Of a stretch of 64,000 nt of DNA, positions 1 through 10,052 are shown piece by piece (positions within the stretch are counted from its first letter, which is position 1; each line of letters begins with the position of its first letter). The notes beneath the pieces were generated by a model. That model saw only the letters and a program-made list of their open reading frames with translations, did not search any database and was not told the DNA's origin. This stretch comes from Marinicella rhabdoformis. GTDB lineage: Bacteria; Pseudomonadota; Gammaproteobacteria; Xanthomonadales; Marinicellaceae. The DNA lies in contig NZ_VTFS01000003.1 in the NCBI RefSeq assembly GCF_009671245.1, positions 552,059-616,058 of the forward strand, in the 5' to 3' direction. A program made the translations under genes and the position numbers.

Positions 1-38
1 TGTAAGCCACTCAAAAACCAAATCCAACCCAAAGATCC

Positions 39-286
39 CTCAGCTCGCTGAGACGGATTCTGAGTGTGAAGGTCAAGGCGGGCGATTTTTCTAATGGACG
101 TGAGCGTACGTTAGTACGTGAGTGGTCTTAAAAAATTCGCCCAACGCAGGAATTCCTCAGCTTGTTGAGGGAAAATCTGAGCAAGAAGATCAAGGCTGAG
201 ACTTATTTTGACTTCCTGAGCGTACGACAGTACGTGATGGTATCAAAAAAAGCCGACAACGCAGATATTCATACTCAGATTTTTCC
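39..286. repeat. Two tandem copies of a structured noncoding repeat
   Basis: Two imperfect copies, about 39-154 and 155-286, share the same order of elements: a CTCAG..CTGAG-type hairpin at the left, the word GATCAAGGC (GGTCAAGGC in copy 1), a central hairpin CGTAC-GTTA-GTACG (copy 1) or CGTAC-GACA-GTACG (copy 2), and a tail with CAACGCAG. In copy 1 GGGCGATTTTT faces AAAAAATTCGCCC; in copy 2 AAAATCTGAG (172-181) faces CTCAGATTTT (274-283). Pairing is kept while sequence changes, which suggests a folded DNA or RNA element. It lies directly behind the stop of the ctlX-like gene. No credible protein is encoded here. Confidence 0.6.
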
Positions 287-1207
287 TCAAAAGATTTCGC
301 CGATCATGCAGCGTAACGAGCCTCCAGCCTTTTCCAGTTCAGAAACCTCAACACCATGGAGGTCCAAACCCCAATTAGTCAAAGTCTTCTTCGAAGACGC
401 CGAAAGGGTATCGTAGGCCGTTTGACTGAACAACACATCCCTTTCAGTGATAGAAATACAATTACCACAAAATGCCAATTTCTCTTCATCAGATAAATAC
501 AACACACGGCCCTCATAAAAATCATCAATCGCCTGTACCACATCCGGATCTGCAAAAGACGCTTTGTGTAAAACGCAGCCCACACTCGCCAAAGAAGCCA
601 TCACCACATTGGTATGGTATTCACCTTCGGCCAAGTCAAATTGAAAAGTCAAATCCAATTGAAAACCTTCATCTAATTCTACCGCACCTGCATCATCTAC
701 ACGCTCAGTCATACCCACAAAGCCAACATTGCGACCACGGTCTGGCACCAACACACCGGTCAATTCAGCAATCGCCCTGTGGTGCTCAATCACATATTCT
801 TCATAGCCCAAAACACCATTGAAAAACTTGCGAATGTCTCTGCGTTCGGTTTCTAACTGCCTGTTTGGGTATTTCATTGAACCGACGATGTACCTGCGGT
901 TGTGGTTGGTGGCAAAAGCATTGTTGGGAAATACAGCATCAGGCGTGTCCTCTGAACCTGGAAAGGTCAACACTGGGATACCAAAATCAGTCAACGTTCT
1001 GGCCAAATGCATCTGCTGGTAAATGGCCAGTTTTTCATCTACATTCTTGTCCATTTGCATGTACTCATTATCTTGAGCCGTTTGCTCATTCAATGAGAAA
1101 CCCACCGGACTCACCATAAACGCGGCCTTCATGGCCACTTCTTGCTTGATGTTGAATTGCTTCAACTCTTGCACCTTTTTAAAGTCAGCAATGTTTTTAA
1201 CTAACAT
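287..1207 (-). CDS. ctlX: CtlX-type amidinotransferase/arginine deiminase-fold hydrolase
   Basis: A 306-residue protein of the pentein (guanidino-modifying) superfamily, most like the arginine-deiminase-related, citrulline-utilisation CtlX/DDAH-type group. Visible family blocks are DTPDAVFPNN (87-96), the RGRNVGF region near 157-163, the catalytic-type histidine in YHTN (His198) and the C-terminal nucleophile in GGSLRCM (Cys300). The ATG overlaps the end of dusA and has GAGGAAA just upstream, which supports this start. It is the last gene of the dapD-yffB-dapE-dusA-ctlX run. The exact substrate (a guanidino or citrulline-like compound) cannot be read from sequence. Confidence 0.85.
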   Translation of the reverse strand: MLVKNIADFKKVQELKQFNIKQEVAMKAAFMVSPVGFSLNEQTAQDNEYMQMDKNVDEKLAIYQQMHLARTLTDFGIPVLTFPGSEDTPDAVFPNNAFATNHNRRYIVGSMKYPNRQLETERRDIRKFFNGVLGYEEYVIEHHRAIAELTGVLVPDRGRNVGFVGMTERVDDAGAVELDEGFQLDLTFQFDLAEGEYHTNVVMASLASVGCVLHKASFADPDVVQAIDDFYEGRVLYLSDEEKLAFCGNCISITERDVLFSQTAYDTLSASSKKTLTNWGLDLHGVEVSELEKAGGSLRCMIGEIF

Positions 1208-2211
1208 GTCATTTCCTCAGTCGTTTGTTTTTCAGTTACAAAAGCGCGTGCTTCATCCAGCACCGCCACATCATCTTTCCTTCTTGGCGCTTCTGTTACC
1301 AAGTAAGATTTGTATTTTTTGTTGCCCATCTCGCCATGGAACAGACCCAATATGGGTCGAATCAACCAATGCAGACTCGAACCTTGTGCAATTTGTTCGG
1401 TGCAATAGTGTTTATAAGCTTGCAACACATCGTCTTTGTCACTGCTCATGGCCTTCATGCCGGCTGCATCGTGCATGTCACGAATCAACCATGGCGCGTT
1501 CCAAAAAGCACGACCTACCATGATACCGTCATTTTTTTGCCAATGTGTTTCGGCATCTGCAACGGTATTGATGCCGCCATTGAGCACCACATTCAACTCA
1601 GGGTTTTCTGCCTTGAGTCGGTAAGCATAATCATATTTCAAGGGTGGTACATGGCGATTTTGCTTGGGGCTCAAACCTTTCAATAAAGCATTGCGGGCAT
1701 GGACAATAAACGTTTCGCAGCCCGATTGTTTGACCACCTGTATAAAATGATTAAATGCTTCAAAGCTGTCCTGCTCATCCACACCAATACGCGACTTGAT
1801 GGTGATGGGAATATCCACGGCTGATGCCATGGCTTCATAACATTCAGCCACCAATTCAGGCTCTTTCATCAAACAAGCACCAAAACGGCCTTTTTGTACC
1901 CGATCACTTGGGCAACCTACATTCAAGTTCACTTCACTGTAGCCATAATCCTCTGCAATGCGCGCACAAGTGGCTAAATCCTTGGCATCCGAGCCGCCTA
2001 ACTGTATGGCCACTGGATTTTCTTCAGGCGAAAATCCAATGTATTTATCCCTGTCTCCGCGCAAGATGGCCGGCGCCGTCACCATTTCGGTGTACAACAT
2101 CACTTGACTGGAAATCAGTCGATGAAAATACCGACAATGTCGGTCTGTCCAATCGAGCATCGGCGCAACACAAAGTTTGTGCGAATCGATTGTGTTTAGC
2201 TTTTTGTTCAT
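1201..2211 (-). CDS. dusA: tRNA-dihydrouridine(20/20a) synthase DusA
   Basis: An FMN-dependent enzyme that reduces uridines in the D-loop of tRNA. The N-terminal APMLDWTDRHCRYFHR block, NVGCPSDRVQKGRFGACLM with the catalytic cysteine, and VLNGGI in the FMN-binding part are DusA hallmarks. The open frame reaches 2247, but the ATG at 2211 overlaps the dapE stop as ATGA and gives 336 residues, close to the family length; the longer version would run 40 bases into dapE. Translational coupling to dapE is likely. The 3' end overlaps the start of the ctlX-like gene. Confidence 0.93.
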   Translation of the reverse strand: MNKKLNTIDSHKLCVAPMLDWTDRHCRYFHRLISSQVMLYTEMVTAPAILRGDRDKYIGFSPEENPVAIQLGGSDAKDLATCARIAEDYGYSEVNLNVGCPSDRVQKGRFGACLMKEPELVAECYEAMASAVDIPITIKSRIGVDEQDSFEAFNHFIQVVKQSGCETFIVHARNALLKGLSPKQNRHVPPLKYDYAYRLKAENPELNVVLNGGINTVADAETHWQKNDGIMVGRAFWNAPWLIRDMHDAAGMKAMSSDKDDVLQAYKHYCTEQIAQGSSLHWLIRPILGLFHGEMGNKKYKSYLVTEAPRRKDDVAVLDEARAFVTEKQTTEEMTC

Positions 2212-3338
2212 TTCAACATGCGCTTGATTAAATCGAGGTAAATACACTCTAACAACAACAAATTACGCACCGGCTGACTTTCATTCACTCGGTGTATGGT
2301 TTTATTAATCGGCCCCAACTCCATGGTCGCGATGCCATGTGGCGCGACAAAACGGCCATCAGAGGTACCACCACCGGTATTGAATTCGGGCTTGACGCCA
2401 GCAATCTGTTCAATCGACTCACGCAATTGTGTTTTAAAGTGTTCGTCCTTACAGTGAAAAGGCTCACCTGATAACTGCCATGTCAGCTCATACTCAAGAC
2501 CAAACTGCAACAGCACTTGCTCCAACTGCTCTGACAGTGATGCTTGGGTTGACTCTGGGCTGTAGCGAAAATTGGCCTGCAATAACATCGAACCGGGAAT
2601 CACATTCGCAGCGCCTGTACCTGCTGAAACATTTGAAATCTGAAATGATGTGGGTGGAAAGTCATCATTACCTTCATCCCAAACCACATGATTCAAAGCA
2701 TCAATCGCTTTGGCCGCCTTGAACACTGGGTTTTCAGCGTTTTGTGGATAAGCCACATGACCTTGTTTACCTAAAATCTTGATGAACACATGCAAAGAAC
2801 CTCGACGACCCACACGCACTGTGTCCCCTAATTTTTCTGAAGAACTCGGCTCACCAACCAAACAACAATCAAAATGATGGTCTTTTACCATCATCGGCAT
2901 GAACCTTTTGACACCGTCTTTGGCCTCGCCTTCTTCATCTGAAGTTAACATCAAACCAATCTTGCCTTTGTGATTCGGATTTTCACCAACAAATTTTTCC
3001 ATCGCCAGAATCATGGCTGCCACCGAACCCTTCATGTCAGCCACACCACGACCGTGCATGATGCCGTTTTCAACATGACCACTTAATGGATCATGCGTCC
3101 AATCAGCCACATCGCCTGTTGGCACCACATCAGTATGACCCAGAAACAACAAAGATGGCCCTTCGCTTTCACCATGCCAAATCAAGACGTTATCAACTGG
3201 CCCCAATTGATGGTGCGCACCTTGAAATCCCTGGCCTTCCATGCGGTTCATGATCAAAGGTATACAACCGGCATCATCCGGTGTGAACGATGGCTTTTGA
3301 ATCAACTGACGCGCTAACGTAATGACTTCTGCTTCCAT
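2208..3338 (-). CDS. dapE: Succinyl-diaminopimelate desuccinylase DapE
   Basis: A 376-residue M20-family di-zinc hydrolase that cleaves N-succinyl-LL-diaminopimelate in lysine and peptidoglycan-precursor synthesis. The metal-site motifs are visible: LGHTDVVPTGD near residue 66, GRGVADMKG near 97, LTSDEEGEA near 131 (general base and zinc ligand), and a late histidine in NKTIHRVNE. Full family length. It follows dapD and the small ArsC-like gene in one operon, so two consecutive-pathway enzymes are co-transcribed, and it overlaps dusA by four bases. Confidence 0.97.
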   Translation of the reverse strand: MEAEVITLARQLIQKPSFTPDDAGCIPLIMNRMEGQGFQGAHHQLGPVDNVLIWHGESEGPSLLFLGHTDVVPTGDVADWTHDPLSGHVENGIMHGRGVADMKGSVAAMILAMEKFVGENPNHKGKIGLMLTSDEEGEAKDGVKRFMPMMVKDHHFDCCLVGEPSSSEKLGDTVRVGRRGSLHVFIKILGKQGHVAYPQNAENPVFKAAKAIDALNHVVWDEGNDDFPPTSFQISNVSAGTGAANVIPGSMLLQANFRYSPESTQASLSEQLEQVLLQFGLEYELTWQLSGEPFHCKDEHFKTQLRESIEQIAGVKPEFNTGGGTSDGRFVAPHGIATMELGPINKTIHRVNESQPVRNLLLLECIYLDLIKRMLK

Positions 3339-3353
3339 ATCAATATCCTGTGC

Positions 3354-3665
3354 TCAATAACCTATACGATAATTTTTTCCATCAAACACAACCGGACGTT
3401 TGATTAAAGTTGGGTTAGCCACCAACAAACCCACATTGGGCTCAATCTTCTGAAACTCGTCTAACTGCTTCCATGTGGTGCTTCTTTTGTTCAATAACTG
3501 GCTTAACTCAATGTCAGCCAACATGGCATTAACCAAATTTTCATCAATCCCATGAACTCGAAAGTCATGCAGCTTTGTATCAGGACCACCATTTTTACAA
3601 TCTGCTTTGGCTGATTTCATGGCAGCACGGACTTTGTCACAATTTTTTATGCCGTAAATTATCAT
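3354..3665 (-). CDS. yffB: ArsC/Spx-family small reductase-like protein (YffB type)
   Basis: A 103-residue thioredoxin-fold protein of the ArsC/Spx family. The start [15 protein letters not shown] carries the single N-terminal cysteine of the YffB subgroup, and the end [20 protein letters not shown] is the typical ArsC-family tail (RPV). Its ATG overlaps the dapD stop as ATGA, and dapE follows 15 bases later; yffB sits beside dapE in many gammaproteobacteria. The physiological substrate of YffB is not settled, so arsenate reduction should not be assumed. Confidence 0.88.
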   Translation of the reverse strand: MIIYGIKNCDKVRAAMKSAKADCKNGGPDTKLHDFRVHGIDENLVNAMLADIELSQLLNKRSTTWKQLDEFQKIEPNVGLLVANPTLIKRPVVFDGKNYRIGY

Positions 3666-4477
3666 GAGCGCAACAATTCGTTGATTGAAGTTTTGGCACG
3701 TGTTTTTTCGTCCACTTTTTTAACGATCACCGCACAGTTCAATGCATACTTGCCATTCTCTGCCGGCAAGGAACCTGCAACAACAACCGAACCCGGTGGC
3801 ACGTAACCGTAACTGACCGTATCGGCTTCGCGGTCATAAATCTTGGTGCTTTGCCCAATGAACACACCCATAGAAATAACGCTGCCTTTGCCTATGCGTA
3901 CGCCTTCAACTACCTCACTTCGTGCGCCAATAAAACAACCGTCTTCAATGATGGTTGGCGCGGCTTGTAACGGCTCCAAAACACCACCGATACCCACACC
4001 ACCTGATAAATGTACGTCTTTCCCAATTTGGGCACAACTGCCTACAGTAGCCCAAGTATCAACCATGGTGCCTTCATCAACATAAGCACCAATGTTGACA
4101 TAGGAGGGCATACACACCACACCTTTGCCGAGAAAAGCACCACGCCTTATGGTTGCCGGCGGCACAATTCTGGCACCCACACGACTGAATTCCGCTTCGT
4201 CAGCACCCTCAAAACGACACGGCACTTTATCCCAGTATTCATGGGTAGACCCTGGCATGACTTGGTTTTTAGATACAGTGAAAAACAGTAAAACCGCTTT
4301 TTTTAACCATTCATTAACTTGCCAATCACCTGCCACTGGCTCAGCCACCCTGAATTGACCAGTTTCAAGACCGTTTATGGCCTCATGGATGCTGGCGCCA
4401 AATTGTTCATCTAAAGCTTCTGGTGTAAGGTTTGTACGCGCTTCCCACGCAGCTAAAATTTGTTGTTCTGTCGGCAT
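3662..4477 (-). CDS. dapD: 2,3,4,5-tetrahydropyridine-2,6-dicarboxylate N-succinyltransferase
   Basis: The succinyl-CoA-dependent step of the diaminopimelate pathway. The C-terminal half shows the hexapeptide left-handed beta-helix pattern ([58 protein letters not shown] when read in pieces). The open frame extends to 4549, but the family begins at [12 protein letters not shown], so I place the start at 4477 (271 residues; E. coli DapD is 274). It is the first gene of the dapD-yffB-dapE-dusA-ctlX operon. Confidence 0.95.
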   Translation of the reverse strand: MPTEQQILAAWEARTNLTPEALDEQFGASIHEAINGLETGQFRVAEPVAGDWQVNEWLKKAVLLFFTVSKNQVMPGSTHEYWDKVPCRFEGADEAEFSRVGARIVPPATIRRGAFLGKGVVCMPSYVNIGAYVDEGTMVDTWATVGSCAQIGKDVHLSGGVGIGGVLEPLQAAPTIIEDGCFIGARSEVVEGVRIGKGSVISMGVFIGQSTKIYDREADTVSYGYVPPGSVVVAGSLPAENGKYALNCAVIVKKVDEKTRAKTSINELLRS

Positions 4478-4594
4478 AACTTTGGTTGATTCTGAAAGGC
4501 CTGAATTATAGTACGCAGACAAGCAAATGTCTTTAGCATCAGGTGGCAAGTTGCTTCATTATCAGAAAATGTTCTTGATTTCAGCCCCAATTGT

Positions 4595-4933
4595 TTATTT
4601 TTGTGAACTATTTTCGACTTTTACTTTGATTTTCTTAACTGAAACTTTGAATTCATTTTGTAAAATCTGTAGAATGCTTCGGCTGTACATGCGCACTTTG
4701 CTGGCTTCCATTTGGGTTTTGCACAGCACAATGGCTGTCTCCCCCCGAAGATTAGCCAAGGTGACCATGCCTTTAACAGGAGCGGGCAACTGTTGTTGTA
4801 ACAACTGATCCAACTGGTTCAGACGCTCGGCTCGCTTGATAATTTGCGCCATTTTAGCGGTGGCAGGCAAACTATCTAGTAATGGTTTAAAGTCATTCAC
4901 AATGCGCAGATAATAAAACAAGAAAAGACACAT
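4595..4933 (-). CDS. DciA-like (DUF721) protein
   Basis: A small protein of the DUF721/DciA family, whose characterised members load or assist the replicative helicase DnaB. Supporting features are the size, the helical N-terminus (KPLLDSLPATAKMAQIIKRAERLNQLDQLL in segments), the KGMVTLANLRGETAIVLCKTQMEASKVRMYS core, and the location between dapD and the M23 peptidase/secA block; DUF721 genes often sit next to secA. The start is uncertain: besides ATG at 4933, a GTG at 4900 would remove an odd hydrophobic leader and give about 101 residues. Divergent from the peptidase, with five bases between the two starts. Confidence 0.7.
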   Translation of the reverse strand: MCLFLFYYLRIVNDFKPLLDSLPATAKMAQIIKRAERLNQLDQLLQQQLPAPVKGMVTLANLRGETAIVLCKTQMEASKVRMYSRSILQILQNEFKVSVKKIKVKVENSSQK

Positions 4934-4938
4934 TATAT

Positions 4939-5865
4939 ATGAATAAATTCACCATCATCAAACATGACCGCCAAGGCATGAAACAATATGCCTTGACAGA
5001 CCCGAAAGTCAAAGGCTTATTGATCGCAGGGCTAAGCACCGGTTTGACATTGGTTTTAGCGCTGGGCATATTTATAGGCTCCTTATTTACTGGCAAACAA
5101 AAAGACTTCGATAAAATTGCCACATTACAATCTCGTGTAGAACAAAGCCAAGTGGCACTTGATGAATATAAATCAATGGTTCAAAACGACTTGGACTCAA
5201 TGAGCTTACAAGTGGGTCGCTTAATGGCACAGTCAACTCGACTGAACGCATTGGGCAATCGCCTAACTGAAGTCAACAACATCAATTCTGAAGAATTTAA
5301 CTTGGATATCCAACCTGGTATTGGTGGTGCAGACCTTCAACTCACCGGCGAAGACAACACCCCCCAAGATTTGTATCAAAACTTATTCAGTCTAGAAAAC
5401 AGCTTCATCAAACAACAAGAAAAGCTCAACATCCTGACACAACTTTTAAATCAAGAGTCATCTAACCACTTATCCACACCACACAGCAAACCCCTCAAAG
5501 GCGGCTGGATTTCATCTCGTTATGGTAAGCGCATAGATCCATTCACTGGTCAAAAAGCCAGCCATTCGGGCATGGATTTTTCAGGCAAGTACGATGCTGA
5601 GATTACTGCTGCAGCTGAAGGCATTGTTGTTTGGGCAGGGAAACGTGGTAATTATGGCAACATGGTAGAAATCGACCATGGCAATGGTTACACCACCAGA
5701 TACGCCCACGCAAAAACACTCAATGTCAGCTTAGGCCAAAGGGTTGAGGCAGGTGATTTAATTGCCATAATGGGCAAGTCAGGTCGAGCAACCTCAGAGC
5801 ATTTACATTTTGAAGTATTGAAAAACGGACACAAAGTTAATCCTTTGCCTTTCATTCAATCTTAA
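4939..5865 (+). CDS. M23-family murein endopeptidase-like protein, membrane anchored
   Basis: A 308-residue protein with an N-terminal membrane segment at about residues 27-50, a coiled-coil-like stretch (about 55-110) and a C-terminal LytM/M23 domain. The zinc-site motifs HSGMDF (HxxxD) and HLHFEV (HxH) are intact, so it is likely an active D,D-endopeptidase in the periplasm, unlike degenerate LytM activators. The M23-secA order recurs in gammaproteobacteria. An intrinsic-terminator-like hairpin separates it from secA. Confidence 0.9.
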   Translation: MNKFTIIKHDRQGMKQYALTDPKVKGLLIAGLSTGLTLVLALGIFIGSLFTGKQKDFDKIATLQSRVEQSQVALDEYKSMVQNDLDSMSLQVGRLMAQSTRLNALGNRLTEVNNINSEEFNLDIQPGIGGADLQLTGEDNTPQDLYQNLFSLENSFIKQQEKLNILTQLLNQESSNHLSTPHSKPLKGGWISSRYGKRIDPFTGQKASHSGMDFSGKYDAEITAAAEGIVVWAGKRGNYGNMVEIDHGNGYTTRYAHAKTLNVSLGQRVEAGDLIAIMGKSGRATSEHLHFEVLKNGHKVNPLPFIQS

Positions 5866-5956
5866 AAAATAACAGCTGATTCACATCAGACTAATAGCAG
5901 CCTTGGTCGATTCAACCAACATAAACCAAGGTCATTCAAATTAACACTTGATAAAC

Positions 5957-5990
5957 GTGTTCAGTGTAGCCACATTGAACACATTATTTT
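5957..5990 (+). terminator. Probable intrinsic terminator between M23 gene and secA
   Basis: Left arm GTGTTCAGTGT (5957-5967) and right arm ACATTGAACAC (5972-5982) form an 11-bp stem with one G-T pair and loop AGCC. ATTATTTTT follows. The stem is AT-rich, so it may be a weak or partial terminator. The secA start lies only about 20 bases further, so the hairpin could also act in the secA leader. Confidence 0.5.
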
Positions 5991-6011
5991 TGCATAAGCA
6001 CCAACGGAACT

Positions 6012-8753
6012 ATGGCACTCAATACGATATTCACAAAGGTTTTTGGAAGTAGAAACCAACGCTATGTCAGACAATTAGATAAAATTGCTGATCAAATCGA
6101 AGCTCTAGAGCCTCAGATGCAACAGTTAAGAGATGAAGACTTTCCCCTCAAAACCAAAGTTCTTAAAGAAAAAATTGCCCAAGGCACTTCTTTAGATGAT
6201 GTTTTAGTTGAAGCTTTTGCATTGACCAGAGAAGCATCTGTTCGTGTCATGGGCATGCGCCATTACCATGTTCAGCTGATTGGTGGCATATCCATACACC
6301 GAGGAAAAATTGCTGAAATGCGCACAGGTGAAGGTAAAACATTAATGTGTACCCTGCCTGCTTACCTGAATGCATTGGCTGATCAAGGTGTTCATGTTGT
6401 CACAGTCAACGACTACCTAGCCGCTCGTGATGCCAAATGGATGGAGCCGTTATATAACTTTTTGGGTTTGAGTGTTGGCATTGCCGTACCCAATATGCCA
6501 GCAGAAGCCAAAAGAGCAGCTTACGCTTCAGACATCACCTATGCAACAAACAACGAATTAGGCTTTGATTATCTGCGTGATAACATGGCCTTCTCTTTAG
6601 AGCAAAAAGCACAAAGAGAACCTTTCTTTGCCATCATAGATGAAGTTGATTCAATTTTGATTGACGAAGCCAGGACTCCTTTAATTATTTCTGGACAAGT
6701 TGATGATTCACCAGAAGTCTACAACCGCATCAACAAGATTGTTCCACACCTCCAAAAATCCACTTTTGAACCCGACAGCAAGGCCGTTTCTCAAGCTATC
6801 ATGAACAGAGAAAGCATGCCAGAACCTGACGGTGATTTCTCAGTAGATGAAAAATCTAAACAGATCTTTTTAACAGAGCAAGGCATGGAAAATGCCGAAA
6901 GTTTGTTAAAGAAAAATGGCATGATGAAAGATGACGAGTCACTCTATGACTCTCAGCATATTTCTTTGATGCACCATGTCAGTGCTGCCTTAAGAGCGCA
7001 CCATTTGTATGAAAGGGATGTTGACTATATTGTCAATGACGGTGAAATTGTTATTGTTGATGAATTTACTGGCCGAACCATGGAGGGTCGCCGATGGTCC
7101 GATGGACTTCATCAAGCTGTGGAAGCCAAAGAGAACGTGCCGATTCAAAAAGAAAACCAAACATTGGCATCCATCACTTTCCAGAATTATTTCCGACTCT
7201 ACCCAAAACTGTCTGGCATGACAGGTACTGCGGATACTGAAGCCTATGAGTTCCAGTCTATTTATAACCTGGAAGTTATCGTGATTCCAACTCACCGCCC
7301 AATGATCAGAAAAGATGCGCAGGACTTGGTGTTTTTCAATCAGCAATCTAAATTCAAAGCCATCACAGAAGACATCGAAGATTGTGTACAAAGAAAACAA
7401 CCTGTTCTCGTCGGTACTGCTTCGATTGAAGTGTCAGAACTGCTGTCTCAAGAACTGAAAAAGAAAAAAATCAAACACAACGTACTGAACGCCAAACAAC
7501 ATGAACGTGAAGCCATGATTGTCGCAGAAGCCGGCTTACCGGGCGCAGTCACCATTGCCACCAATATGGCTGGTCGTGGAACAGATATCGTATTAGGCGG
7601 TAATTTAGCTGTTGAAATTGAACAATTAGGCGACAACACCCCTCAAAGTAAGAAAGAGCAATTGAAAGCCGACTGGAAAGTCCGCCATGAGGCAGTGCTT
7701 GAAAGTGGTGGCTTGCGCATCATTGGTACTGAACGCCACGAATCACGACGAATCGACAATCAATTACGTGGCAGATCTGGACGGCAGGGTGACCCAGGTT
7801 CTTCTAGATTTTATATTTCATTAGAAGATAACTTGATGAGAATATTCGGTCAATCTCGCATGATGGATAACATGAAGCGATTTGGCATGAAAGAAGACGA
7901 ATCTATTGAACATAAGTGGATTACTCGCATCATTGAAAACGCGCAACGCAAAGTAGAATCTCATAACTTTGACATCCGTAAACACTTGCTTGAATATGAT
8001 GACGTCGCCAATGATCAGCGTATGGTCATTTACCAACAACGTGCAGATTTACTCGAAGCATCCGAAATTGGAGAGTTTATTGCCGACACCCGTGAAGAAG
8101 TTTTTGACAACATCATTCGTCAGCAAATCCCCCTGGAAAGTGTCGAAGAACAATGGCAAATCCCGCAATTAGAACGTGTGCTTAGCCTTGAGTTTGGCAT
8201 AGACGTCAATATAGCTCGCATTATTGAGCGTGATGACCAGTTAGACGATGATGGCTTGTCCGATAAAATTCACAGTCACATTGAGCGCTTTTTCAAAGAA
8301 AAAGAAGCCATGACTGGATCAGAAGTCATGAGAAATTTTGAAAAAGCTGCCTACCTTAATACCTTAGACCAGCTATGGAAAGAGCATTTGGCACAGATTG
8401 ACCACTTGCGTCAGGGTGTTACATTGCGAGCTCATGCCCAAAAACAACCGATTCAAGAGTTTAAACGTGAATCATTTGAAATGTTCAAAGACCTATTGGA
8501 CAAAATCAAATATGAAACCATTCGAATCATTGCCCGCGTGAAGGTCAAGCAAGATGAAGATGTTGAGGCAATGGAACATGACCAAAATAAAAATGTTGAA
8601 TATCAGCACGACTCGCCTCAATCTTCTGCCCAACCTGAACAAAAATCAGCTGTAGAGACCTATGTTCGAGAAGGCCAGAAAGTTGGCCGAAATGACCCCT
8701 GTCCTTGCGGATCAGGAAAAAAATACAAGCAATGTCACGGCAAACTGACATAA
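6012..8753 (+). CDS. secA: Preprotein translocase ATPase SecA
   Basis: The 913-residue motor of the Sec pathway, which pushes unfolded preproteins through SecYEG. Walker A is MRTGEGKT near residues 102-109; the [19 protein letters not shown] block is near 209-227; the [11 protein letters not shown] and [10 protein letters not shown] blocks of the second motor domain are present. The C-terminal zinc-binding tail [13 protein letters not shown] that contacts SecB and lipids is intact. Full length. Its end overlaps the start of mutT by 22 bases, the classical secA-mutT arrangement. Confidence 0.98.
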   Translation: MALNTIFTKVFGSRNQRYVRQLDKIADQIEALEPQMQQLRDEDFPLKTKVLKEKIAQGTSLDDVLVEAFALTREASVRVMGMRHYHVQLIGGISIHRGKIAEMRTGEGKTLMCTLPAYLNALADQGVHVVTVNDYLAARDAKWMEPLYNFLGLSVGIAVPNMPAEAKRAAYASDITYATNNELGFDYLRDNMAFSLEQKAQREPFFAIIDEVDSILIDEARTPLIISGQVDDSPEVYNRINKIVPHLQKSTFEPDSKAVSQAIMNRESMPEPDGDFSVDEKSKQIFLTEQGMENAESLLKKNGMMKDDESLYDSQHISLMHHVSAALRAHHLYERDVDYIVNDGEIVIVDEFTGRTMEGRRWSDGLHQAVEAKENVPIQKENQTLASITFQNYFRLYPKLSGMTGTADTEAYEFQSIYNLEVIVIPTHRPMIRKDAQDLVFFNQQSKFKAITEDIEDCVQRKQPVLVGTASIEVSELLSQELKKKKIKHNVLNAKQHEREAMIVAEAGLPGAVTIATNMAGRGTDIVLGGNLAVEIEQLGDNTPQSKKEQLKADWKVRHEAVLESGGLRIIGTERHESRRIDNQLRGRSGRQGDPGSSRFYISLEDNLMRIFGQSRMMDNMKRFGMKEDESIEHKWITRIIENAQRKVESHNFDIRKHLLEYDDVANDQRMVIYQQRADLLEASEIGEFIADTREEVFDNIIRQQIPLESVEEQWQIPQLERVLSLEFGIDVNIARIIERDDQLDDDGLSDKIHSHIERFFKEKEAMTGSEVMRNFEKAAYLNTLDQLWKEHLAQIDHLRQGVTLRAHAQKQPIQEFKRESFEMFKDLLDKIKYETIRIIARVKVKQDEDVEAMEHDQNKNVEYQHDSPQSSAQPEQKSAVETYVREGQKVGRNDPCPCGSGKKYKQCHGKLT

Positions 8754-9142
8754 AACGCATATCTGTTGTTGCCTTGGTGTTAGAAAACCACCAAGGCAAC
8801 ATACTCATTCAGCAACGAAATCAACACACACACCTTGGTGGATTGTGGGAATTCCCTGGCGGCAAAGTTGAAGTCAATGAATCTCATAAGCAGGCCTTAA
8901 TTCGAGAAATCCAAGAAGAACTTAGTTACACGCCTCAGAACCCCAAGCATCTGATTACTGTATCCCACCAATACCCAGAAAAAGCCATAGAGTTAATTGT
9001 ATTCTATGAGCAATCAAGCAACCCGGTCGTTTCTGCCGCAGAAAACCAACCCCTGAAGTGGGTACCAAAAGCCGAACTTAGTAACTTCCCGATGCCAGAA
9101 GCTGACTTACCCATAATCAACTTAATCAACAGACAGCCTTAA
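8732..9142 (+). CDS. mutT: MutT-type Nudix hydrolase
   Basis: Likely 8-oxo-dGTP diphosphatase that clears oxidised nucleotides. The Nudix box begins at GGKVEVNE and continues through REIQEEL; the usual glycine after the EEx is a serine here, a mild deviation, while the metal-binding glutamates are kept. An ATG exists at 8705, but family alignment favours [14 protein letters not shown] at 8732 (136 residues), which still overlaps secA. Neighbourhood (directly after secA) supports mutT over other Nudix enzymes. Confidence 0.9.
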   Translation: MSRQTDIKRISVVALVLENHQGNILIQQRNQHTHLGGLWEFPGGKVEVNESHKQALIREIQEELSYTPQNPKHLITVSHQYPEKAIELIVFYEQSSNPVVSAAENQPLKWVPKAELSNFPMPEADLPIINLINRQP

Positions 9143-9346
9143 CTGACAAATTTCGTCAACCTTCCCATCCAGTCACAACACATCCAACCCACTTGAACAC
9201 ACTATAAATCCCTTAATATCAGTGACTTAATACAGAAAAATAAATCGCAACAAATTGCTTTCTTTTAAAAAAAAATAATTTTCCTTGCATTTATTATAAA
9301 CATTCGCAAAAATAAACCTGTTCAGAATTGACCATGTTTATAAAAA

Positions 9347-10039
9347 ATGAATTTACCAGAGCAACAAATAAATACTGACTTCAACCAGTATGAGCTGCAA
9401 GCCATTATGGCCGATAGCCAGTTGCGACCTACATGGTATGAACTGTTATACCGCCCCTCCCCTCTTGTCACCGATGTAGAATCATATTTTTCAAACCTAT
9501 CTGATTCAGAAAAAATTGCATTTGATACGGCGTTGTTTAAAAACATACCCAGCATACAAAAACGCCACATGCCTCATGTTTTGAGCATTAACATCAATCC
9601 TGCAAGCTTGTTAGATGAGTGTTTTCTTAACCTGTTTTCCTACTTGCTAGACTCAAAGATATTAACCAGCAAGAAACTGTGTATAGAAATTGTTGAGTCA
9701 GACACATTGCCAGAACTCCCAAAACGAGCCAGACAATGCCTCAAGCTTTTCAAATCTTTAGGCGGGCTAATTGCCCTGGATGACTTTGGTACCGGCAACA
9801 CACACTGGGAACTCATTCATAGCAATTTAATTGACATCATTAAAATTGCTGCACACAAACACAAAGGCGATAACAGAAACAAAATTTTAAAGGCCTTATC
9901 TGGGTTTTCTAATTCTTTACAACTAAAAACGGTTTTTGAAGGCATTGAAACCAAACAAGATTTAATCAATGCGCAAGAGATGGGAGCCACTCACTTTCAA
10001 GGGTGGTATTTTAATCAATGGAAACTGATGTTTTCTTAA
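9347..10039 (+). CDS. Stand-alone EAL-domain protein (cyclic-di-GMP phosphodiesterase-like)
   Basis: A 230-residue protein made almost only of an EAL domain, without sensor or GGDEF part. Expected catalytic positions appear kept: the E of YELLYR in place of EAL, N in SININPAS, E in IEIVES, the DDFGTGN aspartates, K in DIIKIA, E in FEGIE and Q in FQGWYF. It may therefore hydrolyse c-di-GMP, though the first motif is ELL. It opens a three-gene run with the DUF6502-like gene (13-base gap) and the repeat protein. About 200 bp of AT-rich sequence without a recognisable gene precede it. Confidence 0.85.
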   Translation: MNLPEQQINTDFNQYELQAIMADSQLRPTWYELLYRPSPLVTDVESYFSNLSDSEKIAFDTALFKNIPSIQKRHMPHVLSININPASLLDECFLNLFSYLLDSKILTSKKLCIEIVESDTLPELPKRARQCLKLFKSLGGLIALDDFGTGNTHWELIHSNLIDIIKIAAHKHKGDNRNKILKALSGFSNSLQLKTVFEGIETKQDLINAQEMGATHFQGWYFNQWKLMFS

Positions 10040-10052
10040 TATTTAGAATCCT

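Noticed and set aside
162..416. 84-codon plus-strand frame at the window start
   Set aside because: It spans the structured repeats and the end of the ctlX-like gene; no coding pattern is seen.
6990..7400. 136-codon antisense frame inside secA
   Set aside because: It lies fully inside the well-conserved secA frame and has no supporting features.
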